From Novosphingobium sp. (GTDB lineage Bacteria > Pseudomonadota > Alphaproteobacteria > Sphingomonadales > Sphingomonadaceae), in contig NZ_JBCNLP010000006.1 in assembly GCF_039595395.1 (NCBI RefSeq), positions 1,493,001-1,557,000 of the forward strand: 64,000 nucleotides of DNA. Direction: 5' to 3'. Under the pieces are notes generated by a model. It was not told the DNA's origin, searched no databases, and worked only from the letters and a program-made list of their open reading frames with translations. Position numbers and translations under genes: made by a program. Positions 8,505-17,630 of this stretch are shown one piece after another; position 1 is the stretch's first letter, and each line of letters opens with the position of its first letter.

Positions 8505-8952
8505 GTTCGATCCTGTCTGCTGGGCATCAGCCGCCACTTTGGCCCGATTGGCCTTAGCAAAGCGCTGATGCCAGCCTCTTGCTCATGAAAAGCCACCGGT
8601 GACAAGGCGTGATCGCATTGACGTGACCGGTGCTCTTGCGGCCTGGCCTGCCGGGCTCCTCGTTGTGCCCATCTCGAGATACGCCATCAACCACCCCGAG
8701 CCCCCGCATGCATAGCATGCCGGAACCGTGCCTCAGAGCTTATCTTTCGGCTTTTTATCAATGTGCTCAGTTGCGCGATCGCCAAGGCCAAAGCCACGGG
8801 CATCGCCTCCACCTCAGCCCGCAAGAGCAGGCAGGACCGGCAAGAGCACAGCGCGGTCAGCGACAATCCGGAGCGAGGGCTTTCCAGCCGCTGACACCCC
8901 ATGATGAGCAAGGGTTATCCCTCATGCAGCCCCAGCAACATCTCGCCGGGGA
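8505..8952. other. Intergenic stretch without a convincing gene
   Basis: About 450 bp between the small basic-protein gene and the end of the esterase gene. A plus-strand frame ending near 8895 reads ...IAKAKATGIASTSARKSRQ... with coding-like composition, but it has no ribosome site or recognisable start, so it is not called. The promoter for the small gene and rsgA should lie just above 8504. No hairpin with a T run was recognised. Confidence 0.4.
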
Positions 8953-10068
8953 TCAGCGCAGCAAACCCGCGCTGCGCAAGGCATCCGTGATAACGGCGCC
9001 AACCGTTGCAGGTCTTGTCCCGCCCCATGAAAACGCGCTCGCGTCCGCAGCAGGCTCAAATGGCGCAGCCTTGTCTGGATCGATGTCGGCATCCTCAGAT
9101 GGGATGGCCTCTCCCAAGCCCCAGAATTGCGCGATCTGGCGTGTGGAGGACAGACCCACATCCAGCATGAATGGGCCACTGGCTCCGCAACCACCGGGGC
9201 CCGTTGTGCGCAGCGGCGTACCATGGCCCATACCTGCGATGTTATAGGCCTCCAACACCGCTTCGCCGTCAGCATTGCTCCAGCACTCATGCCGGACACC
9301 GCCCGTGGCGCTGCGCTGCGTCGGCTCATCGGGGAGACCATGCAGGATCCGCCAGGACGCCACGATCCGTTCCGCATTCGACGGCGCCACGGTCTGATCC
9401 CCGCCCCCCTGCCACACCGAGATGCGTGGCCAGGGCCCCTTGTGGCCGGATGCATGGCGGATCGCGGCAGCCAGTTCCGCGTCGGACGGATAGCCATCGC
9501 CGCGCATCCGGGCAAAGGCATCGGGAACTGAACGCGCCGCCCCGAAGGGCAGGCCGGCGATGATGGCGCCGCCTGCGAAAACCTCGGGATAGGTCGCCAG
9601 CATGATGGACGCCATGGCACCGCCCGCCGACAGCCCGGTGACGAAAATACGATCCGAGTCGATCCGGTGCCTTGCCCGCATCGCCACAATCATCTGATGG
9701 ATCGACAAGGCTTCACCCGATCCGCGCCGGGCATCCACCGGAGAGAACCAGTTGAAACAGAGGTTGGGGTTGTTCGCACGTTCCTGCTGCGGGAACAGCA
9801 GCGCAAAACCCTGTTCGTCGGCCAGTTGAGACCAACCCGCCCCGTGATCGTAACCACCGGCGGTTTGCGTGCATCCATGCAGAACCACGACCAGCGGCGC
9901 GCCGGCGGCCATTCCGGCAGGCACATAGAAACGCGCCGACAAGGCACCGGGGTTCGATCCGAAGTCGGTCATATCGCTCAGGCGATCAGGAGCGACGCCC
10001 CCGATTCCCGAGCGGCTACTGGCGCCCAACCTGGCCATTTGCGCTGCAGCAGAGCTTAATTGCACCAT
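8953..10068 (-). CDS. PHB depolymerase family esterase (LpqC/feruloyl-esterase-like)
   Basis: 371 residues from MVQLSSAAAQMARLG. Key elements: LVVVLHGCTQTAGGYDHGAG (oxyanion HGC), LCFNWFSP, a GLSAGGAMA nucleophile elbow (GxSxG) near residue 157, an Asp in QGGGDQTV, and the catalytic His in GMGHGTPL. This matches the type-1 extracellular catalytic domain of short-chain PHA depolymerases and related polyester or feruloyl esterases. No signal peptide is evident at this start; the upstream extension in frame is not hydrophobic in the right way. The natural substrate is uncertain. Confidence 0.85.
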   Translation of the reverse strand: MVQLSSAAAQMARLGASSRSGIGGVAPDRLSDMTDFGSNPGALSARFYVPAGMAAGAPLVVVLHGCTQTAGGYDHGAGWSQLADEQGFALLFPQQERANNPNLCFNWFSPVDARRGSGEALSIHQMIVAMRARHRIDSDRIFVTGLSAGGAMASIMLATYPEVFAGGAIIAGLPFGAARSVPDAFARMRGDGYPSDAELAAAIRHASGHKGPWPRISVWQGGGDQTVAPSNAERIVASWRILHGLPDEPTQRSATGGVRHECWSNADGEAVLEAYNIAGMGHGTPLRTTGPGGCGASGPFMLDVGLSSTRQIAQFWGLGEAIPSEDADIDPDKAAPFEPAADASAFSWGGTRPATVGAVITDALRSAGLLR

Positions 10069-10310
10069 GATGGGTCTCCAGCACCGACAGTGATCGGCGC
10101 GAGTATCATATCGCACATGCAGCATGAATGGTTGCTGCATCGCACAATAAACCGTCCCAGGCAATGAGGGCTGGCACAAACGGGGACTGAAGATGGCGGC
10201 GTAGCCCGCGGGCGACCGAAACATCCAGGGCATCAAACGCCCGCACGCAGCCAAAGGGCCGCCGGCGAGAAACGACGTTCGCCTCGTATGAAAGCACTTT
10301 AATCAAGCCC

Positions 10311-11147
10311 TTACAGGCGGGACAACAGCTCGCCCTTTTTGGCGTTGAACTCCTCGGCCGTGATGATCTGCTTCTCGTGCAGAGAAGCCAGCCGCTCGAT
10401 ACGCGAGAAAATTTCGTCCGCCGACAGGACGGGTCCATCACCACCGGAAGGTGTGGCCACCGCAACAGCCGCGACCGGTTCAGGCGTGATGTGACCAGAG
10501 GGCGTGTTCTCGGGCACACTTGCCGCCGTGGTGAAAACCTGAGGCAAGTCGCTGAGCCTGACCAGCCCGTACTGGCTGGTAAAGGTGATCGACTGGCCGC
10601 CCCCCTGAGCCTGTGAAAAGCCCGTGATCCAGTGATCGCCTGTATCATAGACCGAAATATGTCCACCCTGATCCAGAGCCAGACGGCGCGTGTCGGGAAA
10701 GACCGCGTAATGCAGGTCATTCTGCGATCCGGTGGAGGATGGCTGGCCCAACTCCGCCGGCCAGCGGTGCCCAAAGCCGCCCCGGAAACCGTTCGAGGTG
10801 GAAAAACTGGCCCCCCCGCTCGATTGGCTCTGACTTTGCCCAACAGGAGCGGCAGGATGCATCGGCACAGGCGCGAAGGGCCAGTTGTTCTGCATCGCCA
10901 TCGTCAGATCGTTGCAGAGGCTGTCAACGCGATATTTCAACCCATTGTTGAACATGTCGCCGATCATGATCATGCCACCCTGAGACCATTGCCCCATGCC
11001 GCCCAGTTCCCAATGATTGAACTGGGCCTGTCGGCCACCCCCTGCGGCCAGAGCGAACAACAAGGATTGGACGGCATCGGCGCTGAAACCATGGCGCGCG
11101 GCGATGGCATCGACCATCTGTTGGCCATCCGGGGTGAGCAATTGCAT
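10311..11147 (-). CDS. SHOCT-domain protein
   Basis: 278 residues from MQLLTPDGQQMVDAIAARHG. The N-terminal 90 residues contain an ELGGMGQWSQGGMIMIGDMF segment typical of a conserved SHOCT-associated region. The middle is Gln/Ser/Gly rich, and the final 35 residues (ADEIFSRIERLASLHEKQ, then IITAEEFNAKKGELLSRL) are a classical SHOCT helix pair. SHOCT modules mediate oligomerisation, often in membrane or envelope proteins; no transmembrane segment is seen. The downstream Met is preferred over the 11198 start because homologues begin at this motif. Confidence 0.8.
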   Translation of the reverse strand: MQLLTPDGQQMVDAIAARHGFSADAVQSLLFALAAGGGRQAQFNHWELGGMGQWSQGGMIMIGDMFNNGLKYRVDSLCNDLTMAMQNNWPFAPVPMHPAAPVGQSQSQSSGGASFSTSNGFRGGFGHRWPAELGQPSSTGSQNDLHYAVFPDTRRLALDQGGHISVYDTGDHWITGFSQAQGGGQSITFTSQYGLVRLSDLPQVFTTAASVPENTPSGHITPEPVAAVAVATPSGGDGPVLSADEIFSRIERLASLHEKQIITAEEFNAKKGELLSRL

Positions 11148-11343
11148 GATGCGTTCCAGTCCGCTGGGTGTCCATGCGGTGGCGCACGGCAAAGCCAAGG
11201 CAACCTAACAGATTAATCCTGCACTGGCATGCCGGCATCGCGAAAAAACAGGCGTTTTAATCCGGCCTTGCGCAACGCGTCCTTGGCGGTCGTTCCAACC
11301 GGGTGCGCATAGCCGTTCTGTTCGAGCCCAAGGGACCAAACGC

Positions 11344-12207
11344 TCACACCATGGCGCCCAGCGCCTCGACAAAAGTCCTGACCTTCAAGCTGGTCAACCG
11401 GCGTGAGTTCTGCAGCGCCCAAATCTCGACTTTGGGCCCGGCTTGCCTGCCCCACAGCCTCAGGCGCCCGGCGGCCAGATCCTCCCTGACCAACAGCGAC
11501 GGCACGATCGCCACCCCTGCCCCGGCCAGAACGGCATCGCGGACCATCAGAAAGGAGGAGAATCGCAACCGGGCCTGCGGTCGCAGCAGGCTGATGCCGT
11601 TGCCGGTTTCGATGCGCCAGATGTCGCCATCCGCCGTGACCGGATGAACCACCGCCGGGACCGCCCGCTCCTCCTCACCCAGCGTTACCGCCATATCCGC
11701 CGGGCCGACCAGCAACCGGTCGTCCTCGACGATGCGCCGCCCGATCAGGCGCTCGTCCGGGTCGGGATCGACGCGGATCACGATGTCGTAATTGTCCTCC
11801 ACCGGATCGACCTTGCGGTCCTCGGCAACGATCTCCACCTCGACCTGCGGATAGGCCGCCACAAAGGCCGAAGCTGCGCGTGGCAACAGCACATGCGCCA
11901 GCACGATCGGCGCGCTGATGCGCAACTTGCCGCGCGGCTCGGAAGAGCCGGCTGCGACGGCCTCGCGCGCCTCGGCGATCTCGGCCAGCGGGCCTTGCGT
12001 GCGCTGGTGCAGGGCCCGCCCTTCATCGGTCAGGCGCAGCGTATGCGAACCGCGATCGATCAGTCTGACGCCAAGGCTCGCTTCCAGTTCTGACACTTTG
12101 CGCGACAGCGTGGCCTTGGAGCGCCCGGACTGGCGGCTGGCGCGCCCGAAGCCGCCATGGGTGGCGACCAGATTGAAGTCAGCGAGCGCGTGGAGATCCA
12201 TGCCCAT
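11344..12207 (-). CDS. LysR-family transcriptional regulator
   Basis: 287 residues (or 285 if started at the Met two codons later, which has a slightly better ribosome site). HTH: MDLHALADFNLVATHGGFGR and ASRQSGRSKATLSRKVSELE, then wing LIDRGSHTLRLTDEGRALHQ. The effector domain contains AGAGVAIVPSLLVREDLAAG. It is divergent from the NmrA-like gene at 12312 with about 100 bp between them, the normal arrangement for a LysR regulator and its oxidoreductase target. Confidence 0.88.
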   Translation of the reverse strand: MGMDLHALADFNLVATHGGFGRASRQSGRSKATLSRKVSELEASLGVRLIDRGSHTLRLTDEGRALHQRTQGPLAEIAEAREAVAAGSSEPRGKLRISAPIVLAHVLLPRAASAFVAAYPQVEVEIVAEDRKVDPVEDNYDIVIRVDPDPDERLIGRRIVEDDRLLVGPADMAVTLGEEERAVPAVVHPVTADGDIWRIETGNGISLLRPQARLRFSSFLMVRDAVLAGAGVAIVPSLLVREDLAAGRLRLWGRQAGPKVEIWALQNSRRLTSLKVRTFVEALGAMV

Positions 12208-12311
12208 GTTCCATTTTCAAGACGACATGTCTCAATGATGCCATCTTCCGATAAAAAATGAAACGCATACCTTGGCTCCATCGAAGACTGGATCAAACAA
12301 GGAGCAATCTC

Positions 12312-13202
12312 ATGACCATATTGGTAACAGGCAGCACCGGCACAATCGGCACGCAGGTGCTCCACTTTTTGCAAAGCCATCCTCAAGGGGCGGGCACCGC
12401 CATTCACGCCCTCACCCGTTCGCCCGACACCGCGCGCCTGCCTACCGGCATCACGGCGATCAAGGGCGATCTGTCGGATGTGGAGAGCGTGCGGGCCGCC
12501 TTGAAGGGCGTCTCCACCCTGTTTCTGCTGGCCCCCAACGCCGCCGATGAACTGACTCAGGCCATGCTGACCCTGAATGCCGCGCGCGATGCGGGGGTGA
12601 AGGGCATTGTCTACCTCTCGGTCTTCCAGGGCGAGGCCTATGCTGACGTCCCCCATTTCGCCAGCAAGGTGACGGTCGAGCGGATGATCCACGCGCTGGG
12701 CCTGCCTGCCACCATCCTGCGCCCAGCCTATTTCATCCAGAACGATCTGCGCCAGAAGGACGCGCTGCTGGGTGGCGGTGTCTATGGCATGCCGGTTGGC
12801 GCGAAAGGCATCTCGATGGTGGACATCCGCGACATCGGCGAGGCGGCCGCGAACGCTTTGCTGCGCCGCGAGCATGCGGAAAGCCCCCTGCCCGGCGAAA
12901 CCTATGAACTGGTTGGCCCGGAAGCCTTGACCGGCAACGATCTGGCTGCGTTGTGGAGCAAGGTTCTGGCCCGCCCGATCCATTATGGCGGCGATGATCT
13001 GGAAGCACTGGAACAGCAGCTCCAAAGCTTTGGCCCGGCCTGGCTGGCCTATGACATGGTGCTGATGATGCGCCGCTATCAGGGCGATGGCGCGGTGGCG
13101 AGCGCCGGCGACATCGCGCGCCTGACCGGGCTGCTGGGCCATGCGCCGCGCTCCTACCACGCCTTCGCCACGGACGCCGCCGCAAGCTGGGCCCAAGCCT
13201 AA
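12312..13202 (+). CDS. NmrA-like / atypical SDR NAD(P)-binding protein
   Basis: 296 residues from MTILVTGSTGTIGTQVLHFL. The Rossmann motif TGSTGTIG is at residues 6-13, followed by an acidic GDLSDVESVRAAL stretch, LFLLAPN and YLSVFQGEA. There is no YxxxK active site, which fits the NmrA/azoreductase-like atypical SDRs that act as NADP(H) sensors or quinone oxidoreductases. ATG 12312 has AAGGAG upstream. It is divergent from the LysR gene and is followed 27 bp later by a small hypothetical gene likely in the same transcript. Confidence 0.86.
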   Translation: MTILVTGSTGTIGTQVLHFLQSHPQGAGTAIHALTRSPDTARLPTGITAIKGDLSDVESVRAALKGVSTLFLLAPNAADELTQAMLTLNAARDAGVKGIVYLSVFQGEAYADVPHFASKVTVERMIHALGLPATILRPAYFIQNDLRQKDALLGGGVYGMPVGAKGISMVDIRDIGEAAANALLRREHAESPLPGETYELVGPEALTGNDLAALWSKVLARPIHYGGDDLEALEQQLQSFGPAWLAYDMVLMMRRYQGDGAVASAGDIARLTGLLGHAPRSYHAFATDAAASWAQA

Positions 13203-13229
13203 ACCCCCTTCACACAAAGGATGACCCTT

Positions 13230-13607
13230 ATGACGCACATTCTCTTCATCGGCCAAAAGCCCGAAACCGTCGATTTCTCCGACCCTGCACTGCCGCCCGG
13301 CTTCGATGCAGCCAAGATCAACGCCGGCATCGCCATTGCCGTGCAGACGATCGAGGAACGCGGCTGGCAGGTCGATCCCTGCATGATTACCCCGGATGAA
13401 GCGGGGCTGGCGCAGCTTGATCGCGCATTGCGCGCTCGACGCTATGACTGCGTGGTGATCGGCGGCGGGCTGCGCTTGCCGCCCAAGAGTCTCGCCCTGT
13501 TTGAGCAGGTGATCAACGCCGTCCACAAGGCGGCGCCACAGGCCTCCATCGCCTTCAACACCCGCCCGGAAGACACGGCGGTGGCAGCCGCGCGGCAGAT
13601 CGGGTGA
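13230..13607 (+). CDS. Small conserved-looking hypothetical protein
   Basis: 125 residues from MTHILFIGQKPETVDFSDPA. The ATG at 13230 is preferred over the one at 13221 because AAAGG sits at 13216-13220, correctly spaced only for 13230. The sequence alternates beta-like (THILFIG, YDCVVIGGGLRL, ASIAFNT) and helical segments, like a Rossmann or flavodoxin-type single domain, with a GGG turn. It lies just downstream of the NmrA-like gene and is probably co-regulated by the same LysR. No family could be named. Confidence 0.65.
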   Translation: MTHILFIGQKPETVDFSDPALPPGFDAAKINAGIAIAVQTIEERGWQVDPCMITPDEAGLAQLDRALRARRYDCVVIGGGLRLPPKSLALFEQVINAVHKAAPQASIAFNTRPEDTAVAAARQIG

Positions 13608-13664
13608 GGCGCAAGCACGAGCGGGTATTTATCACGATATGCTCGCTAGGGTCAGGACTGGTTG

Positions 13665-13892
13665 ATCAGAGGCAGAAGAGCACGGTGGCGCCCAGAGCGA
13701 GGGCGGAGAAGAAGACGGTGGGGCATCGATCAGACCGCGTTGCCACGCGGCGTCATAGCCCCGGTATGCCAGCATCCACGGCGCCTTGGACAGATCGTCG
13801 AGCAGGGCCGCCGCGCCGGTGTAATCGCTGATCTGGCCCGCCGTGATGAAGAAGCTCAGCGGGCGGCCATTGGCATCGCTGGTCTTTGCCGA
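13665..13892 (-). pseudogene. IS5-family transposase remnant with internal deletion
   Basis: The minus strand reads ANGRPLSFFITAGQISDYTG, then AAALLDDLSKAPWMLAYRGYDA, the conserved central part of IS5-type DDE transposases. Near 13750 the frame changes and the sequence continues as RVATRSDRCPTVFFSALALG then ATVLFCL stop, the C-terminus of the same protein. The intervening 50-60 residues, with the third catalytic acidic residue, are deleted and the frame is broken. No terminal inverted repeats or target duplication were recognised. This is a dead fragment of an insertion sequence. Confidence 0.75.
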
Positions 13893-14110
13893 CTGGTTCG
13901 CGCTGTCATCCCATCAATCCGACCTGCTCTGGCACACAGCGCAAAAATTCGTGAAGGCCTGGGAAGCCTTTGATGTCGAGACGGTGGGGCGCACCAGCGA
14001 AATCCTCTATGCGCTGGCCAAGGAGCTGATCACGCAGCGCCGTGCCACGCCCCTCGATCCCGAGGAGGACGCCGCTGACAGAGCGATCAAGCGCGTTTCC
14101 AAGCCAATTC
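13880..14110 (+). pseudogene. Coding-like fragment of unknown gene next to the IS5 relic
   Basis: One plus-strand frame reads FADWFALSSHQSDLLWHTAQ, KFVKAWEAFDVETVGRTSEI, LYALAKELITQRRATPLDPE, then EDAADRAIKRVSKP with strongly GC3-biased codons and a plausible amphipathic helix pattern. It starts exactly where the IS5 remnant stops and loses its coding character before the convergent slipin gene, so it is probably the interior of a gene cut by the insertion or by its decay. The open frame continues through the slipin gene only as a shadow. No function can be given. Confidence 0.35.
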
Positions 14111-14160
14111 TCCTATTCCCTGCCATAGGTTCATATTGGCTCCTCGGATACGGCCCCGCC

Positions 14161-14940
14161 TTACAAGGCGCCCGGCATGCCACCGATACGACGCGCTGCC
14201 TCAAGGATCTCTGTCGGGAACATGGCGATGATGGTGGAATTGTGCTCGACGCCGATTTCGCTGAGCGTCTGCAAACGGCGCAATTCCAGTGCTCCGGGCA
14301 CCTCCGCGATGATTTTGGCCGCATCGGCCAGCGTCTGGGAAGCTTCCTTTTCGCCCTCCGCCTTGATGATCCTGGCCCGTTTTTCCCGGATCGCTTCAGC
14401 TTCGCGCGCGATGGCCCGCTGCATCTGTTCCGGAATGTCGAGATCCTTGATCTCGACGGCATCCACCACCACACCCCATTGTTCGCAGGTACGCGCCAGC
14501 AGGTCGAGCAGGCGCGCATTGATGGTGGTGCGATCCTTCAGAATCTGGTCGAGATCGCTCTGGCCGATGGCGTCGCGCAGGCCCGTTTCGGCGGCCTGAA
14601 CCACCGCTCCCTGCCAATTGACGACGGAGGTGATGACCCTCACCGGATCGATGGCCCTGAACCACAGCACGGCATTGACCCGCACCGCCACCCCGTCCCG
14701 CGTCACGGTCTCCTGCGTGTCCAGCGCGAAGGTGACAGTCCGCAGATCGACCTTGATGACACGCTCGATCAACGGGATCAGCCAATAAAGGCCTGGCCCT
14801 TTCGTGATCTTGATCCGGCCCAGCCGGAACAAAACACCGCGCTGATACTCCTGATTGATCCCGAAGGATTTGAGCGCAAGGATCAGAAATACGGCCAGCA
14901 GGAACAATCCCATACTGGAAAATGCTGCAAACATCGCCAC
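14161..14940 (-). CDS. Slipin / SPFH (band 7) membrane protein
   Basis: 259 residues. An N-terminal membrane hairpin or helix (MGLFLLAVFLILALKSFG, about residues 10-26) is followed by a stomatin-like SPFH domain: INQEYQRGVLFRLGRIKITK, GPGLYWLIPLIERVIKVDLR, VTRDGVAVRVNAVLWFRA, and a coiled-coil region rich in Ala/Glu (AREAEAIREKRARIIKAEGE). Slipins organise membrane microdomains and often work with NfeD proteases, but no nfeD gene is next to it here. The start at 14940 precedes the membrane segment and fits homologue length. Confidence 0.9.
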   Translation of the reverse strand: MAMFAAFSSMGLFLLAVFLILALKSFGINQEYQRGVLFRLGRIKITKGPGLYWLIPLIERVIKVDLRTVTFALDTQETVTRDGVAVRVNAVLWFRAIDPVRVITSVVNWQGAVVQAAETGLRDAIGQSDLDQILKDRTTINARLLDLLARTCEQWGVVVDAVEIKDLDIPEQMQRAIAREAEAIREKRARIIKAEGEKEASQTLADAAKIIAEVPGALELRRLQTLSEIGVEHNSTIIAMFPTEILEAARRIGGMPGAL

Positions 14941-15018
14941 CCCCTTCTGCCCGTCCGGCAGCCAGCTTTCACCGGCTACCGGAGGTGCTGGTCAACAGGC
15001 CCGATTATCGCGGACCTG

Positions 15019-15342
15019 TCAGGCCTTCTTGCAATGCGACATGAAGGTCTTTCGGGCTTTGCCGTGAATGTTCTTGGCATCGGCGTCCTTGGAACAGGCC
15101 AGCGACTTTGCAGTACGAGGCGCCTGCCCCTTCGCCGCCACTTGGGTCGACTTGGCCGGTACACCGGGTTTGGCAGTTGGCGCGGCGGGAGCTGGTTTCG
15201 CCGGGGCCGGGCTGGTGTGTGCGGCAGCTTTCATCCGGCTCAGCAGCGAAGGTTTGGCGGGGGCAGGAGACGGCGCTTGGCCCAGAACTGAAGTGGACAC
15301 CAAAGCGGCAGCAACGGCCAGCAACGTCAGGGTGGTTTTCAT
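15019..15342 (-). CDS. PsiF-repeat-like secreted protein
   Basis: 107 residues from MKTTLTLLAVAAALVSTSVL, a Sec signal peptide likely cleaved after the GQA region. A Pro/Ala/Lys-rich linker (residues 30-75) leads to a C-terminal motif LACSKDADAKNIHGKARKTF then MSHCKKA, matching the PsiF repeat (Cys ... K-x-L/I-x-G-x-x-R-x-x-F-M-x-x-C). GGAGG lies 9 bp before this ATG, so the six-residue upstream extension is rejected. PsiF is a phosphate-starvation-induced periplasmic protein of unknown role in enterobacteria; expression here is unknown. Confidence 0.75.
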   Translation of the reverse strand: MKTTLTLLAVAAALVSTSVLGQAPSPAPAKPSLLSRMKAAAHTSPAPAKPAPAAPTAKPGVPAKSTQVAAKGQAPRTAKSLACSKDADAKNIHGKARKTFMSHCKKA

Positions 15343-15870
15343 GGCGGTTCTTCCTCCCAAGAATGATGTAGCGATCAGGTGATCCTACCCCCTCACATAA
15401 AAAAGGTATAGTCTGGAACAACGCTGCTAGGGGCTCTGCGCTGCGCGTCCAGCCAGAGGCGGGCATAGCGGCGGGCGGCATCATAGGAGCCTGAATCCCC
15501 CACGCTGAAGAAAGTCGTGGATCCGCTTCATCCGCAGGTGGGCGCGCCGGGGCAGCGCCTCCCGCCTGTTGGTCTTCACCCTGTCACCAGCTCGCCTTGG
15601 GATCAGCGATGGTGCGACGATATCGCAGGGGTAACAGTGTTCAGTTAATGGGTCGTAGCCGGTACCCCGCAAGGCGGCCTCCGGCAAACCCGGCATGGTT
15701 CAGGCGTGAATATCTGTTGATAGCTTCTCGAGGCTCAGTCTGTGAGGCTCCCTGGCGTCGTCCCATCGCAAAGGTTTCCTCTCATCACGAATTGCTTTGA
15801 CCTTTGTCCAGAAAAAGCGCTGGGGTGAATGGGCACGCTGCAAACTGCGAGTCCCCTGGAGGGCCGCACC
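15343..15870. other. Intergenic stretch, possible gene relics only
   Basis: About 530 bp. On the minus strand near 15410-15490 a short frame reads GDSGSYDAARRYARLWLDAQ then RRAPSSVVPDYTFFM and stops; its composition is coding-like but the upstream part is out of frame, so it may be the tail of a lost gene. The remainder holds no convincing gene, hairpin or repeat. Confidence 0.3.
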
Positions 15871-16116
15871 ATGCAAACTCCTCAATTCGATTCCCCCGTT
15901 GCGCTTTGGAAACTGGTGCCAGATCGCTTCGGCACGGATCGCAGCATGCGCCAAGAAGGCGAGTGGACCCTCGGCGAAGCAATCGGCTATGTGATCAGCC
16001 AGCCGGTTGAGGAACAGTGGCGCTTCAAGATCGTGAGCGAGAAGCAGTCCATCGACCATCTCACGATGATGCGGCTTGCCAGTACCAGCATCTTTCAAAG
16101 CTGGGATTTCAGCTGA
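15871..16116 (+). CDS. Small hypothetical protein
   Basis: 81 residues from MQTPQFDSPVALWKLVPDRF to IFQSWDFS. A strong GGAGG is centred about 10 bp before the ATG and codon use is strongly biased, so this is a real gene despite a longer antisense frame. It is soluble, with Trp residues scattered through and no signal peptide or membrane helix. No domain was recognised. A second small gene (16182) follows 65 bp downstream and may share the transcript. Confidence 0.6.
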   Translation: MQTPQFDSPVALWKLVPDRFGTDRSMRQEGEWTLGEAIGYVISQPVEEQWRFKIVSEKQSIDHLTMMRLASTSIFQSWDFS

Positions 16117-16181
16117 CCACACACGCCCAGAGGCCTTGCAAAAACGGCCATTCCGGCAAGTGGCCTGCAACGGAGGTTACC

Positions 16182-16604
16182 ATGCCCATTGAAATAGACA
16201 GTGCTCACGCTGTTGGATGGAGACGAACCATGACCCTATTCTTCAGGGATGTTGGAAAGATGCGCGGAGCGGCCATGAAGATTACGCACCAGGTCAACCC
16301 GACGTTGATCGCCGATGCGGATCAAACGGCTGAGTCTTGCGCGGCAGAAAACTGGGAAAATGAAGGTGGTCATCTTTCCAATCACGATATCAAAGGAACA
16401 TCGCTCCGGCCTTTTTCCAACGAAATCGACAGATTGGAAGCTCAAATCAAAATATCGGCAAACAAGCTGACCAGCGACTTTGCGAACGGTCGGGTGGGGA
16501 CACGTTACAACACATATGATCATCGCGCCCGAGTGCTTCGCCTGCAAAGGGCAGAGCTGGATGCGATGCGAAACAGCTTCAATGATCCGAAGAAAAGCCA
16601 ATGA
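16182..16604 (+). CDS. Hypothetical protein with helical C-terminal half
   Basis: 140 residues from MPIEIDSAHAVGWRRTMTLF. CGGAGGT precedes the ATG by about 6 bp. The C-terminal 70 residues (SNEIDRLEAQIKISANKLTS, then YDHRARVLRLQRAELDAMRN) look like a two-helix coiled coil. GC content is lower than in neighbours, which may indicate recent acquisition. An internal Met at 16230 is an alternative start. No family recognised. Confidence 0.5.
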   Translation: MPIEIDSAHAVGWRRTMTLFFRDVGKMRGAAMKITHQVNPTLIADADQTAESCAAENWENEGGHLSNHDIKGTSLRPFSNEIDRLEAQIKISANKLTSDFANGRVGTRYNTYDHRARVLRLQRAELDAMRNSFNDPKKSQ

Positions 16605-16883
16605 CCTCATTTTCCTGAACTTGATCAAACGGAGGCTTCCGTACAGATGGTTCGATTTGGGATCACGCGCCGCCCTGCCGATTATTAATACCCTTAATAT
16701 GTATAGATATTATCGCCTCAGCAATGCGGTCATCTAGGCAAAGCGTGATTTCCGTGCCTCCAGAGATCTTGGGTAAGCTATGAAATTGCAAGCACTGCAT
16801 CTTCGGTCGGCCAGGCGGACGGCGATCATCAGTTGATCCAGGTTCGATTGCCTGGCGCACCTTTAGAGCGTAGAAGGGTTATC

Positions 16884-17288
16884 GTGACTGACAGCGCTCC
16901 CTATCGCTTTGCCGTGGCCATCGATCCTTCGGACATCGATTTCATGGGGCATGTCAACAACGCAAGCTATCTCAAATGGGTGCAGGAAGCTGTGATCAGC
17001 CATTGGCGCGGGATCGCGCCAGCCGAAGAAATTGCCCGGCATCTTTGGGTCGCGTTGAAGCATGAGATCACGTATCGCAAACCCGCGTTTGTGAACGACG
17101 ACGTCATCGCGACCGTGATTCTCAAAAAGGTCTTTGGCGCTCGTGCCTTTTACCAGACGATCATTCGGCGGGGCGAAGACGTGCTGGCAGAAGTCAGTTC
17201 AAGTTGGTGCTGCCTGGACGCAAAAACGGGGCGTCCGGCACGGCTTGCAGCAAGCGTGGTGGAGCGCTTCTTCTCCAAGCAGACCTGA
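16884..17288 (+). CDS. Acyl-CoA thioesterase, hot-dog fold (4HBT/YbgC type)
   Basis: 134 residues using a GTG start at 16884 (AAGGG a few bases upstream); the longer ATG frame adds an Arg-rich stretch not found in homologues. The hot-dog signature is IDPSDIDFMGHVNNASYLKW, with the catalytic Asp and HxNN motif, then VQEAVISHW, and FVNDDVIATVILKKVFGARA for the central strand pair. It should hydrolyse acyl- or hydroxybenzoyl-CoA thioesters in the cytoplasm. It is monocistronic as far as seen; substrate unknown. Confidence 0.85.
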   Translation: MTDSAPYRFAVAIDPSDIDFMGHVNNASYLKWVQEAVISHWRGIAPAEEIARHLWVALKHEITYRKPAFVNDDVIATVILKKVFGARAFYQTIIRRGEDVLAEVSSSWCCLDAKTGRPARLAASVVERFFSKQT

Positions 17289-17630
17289 TTGATCCCGTTC
17301 CATGGGGGTCTCGTCACCCCAGCCACATATTTCGAGGCAACTATCAGTGCCCCTTGGAAAGAGCCACGGCCCATCGGCCACGCGATTTCCTCGTGACGTA
17401 CACAGGCAAGGCTTTTCGTACCTTCCCGCTCTGCGTTGAAAGCATGCCGAACGGACGACATCGAGAGAATGTGTCCCGCGCCGCATTTCGAAGGTAAATA
17501 CGCGGCTATCTCCCAGCCGATTTTTTCGCTTCGCGCTTAGGCCCCCTCCCTTCTCTGGCAGGCCGGGCACCGACCAGAGCGGACGCAAGTTCTTCGCGAA
17601 GATCGATGACGATCCGCGAAAGAGGCCTAA

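Noticed and set aside
12060..13526. 488-residue minus-strand frame across the LysR/NmrA genes
   Set aside because: Antisense to NmrA-like and hypothetical genes with strong domains; no ribosome site.
13843..15291. 482-residue plus-strand open frame
   Set aside because: From about 14160 on it is the antisense shadow of the slipin and PsiF-like genes; only the 13880-14110 part has its own coding character and is listed as a fragment.
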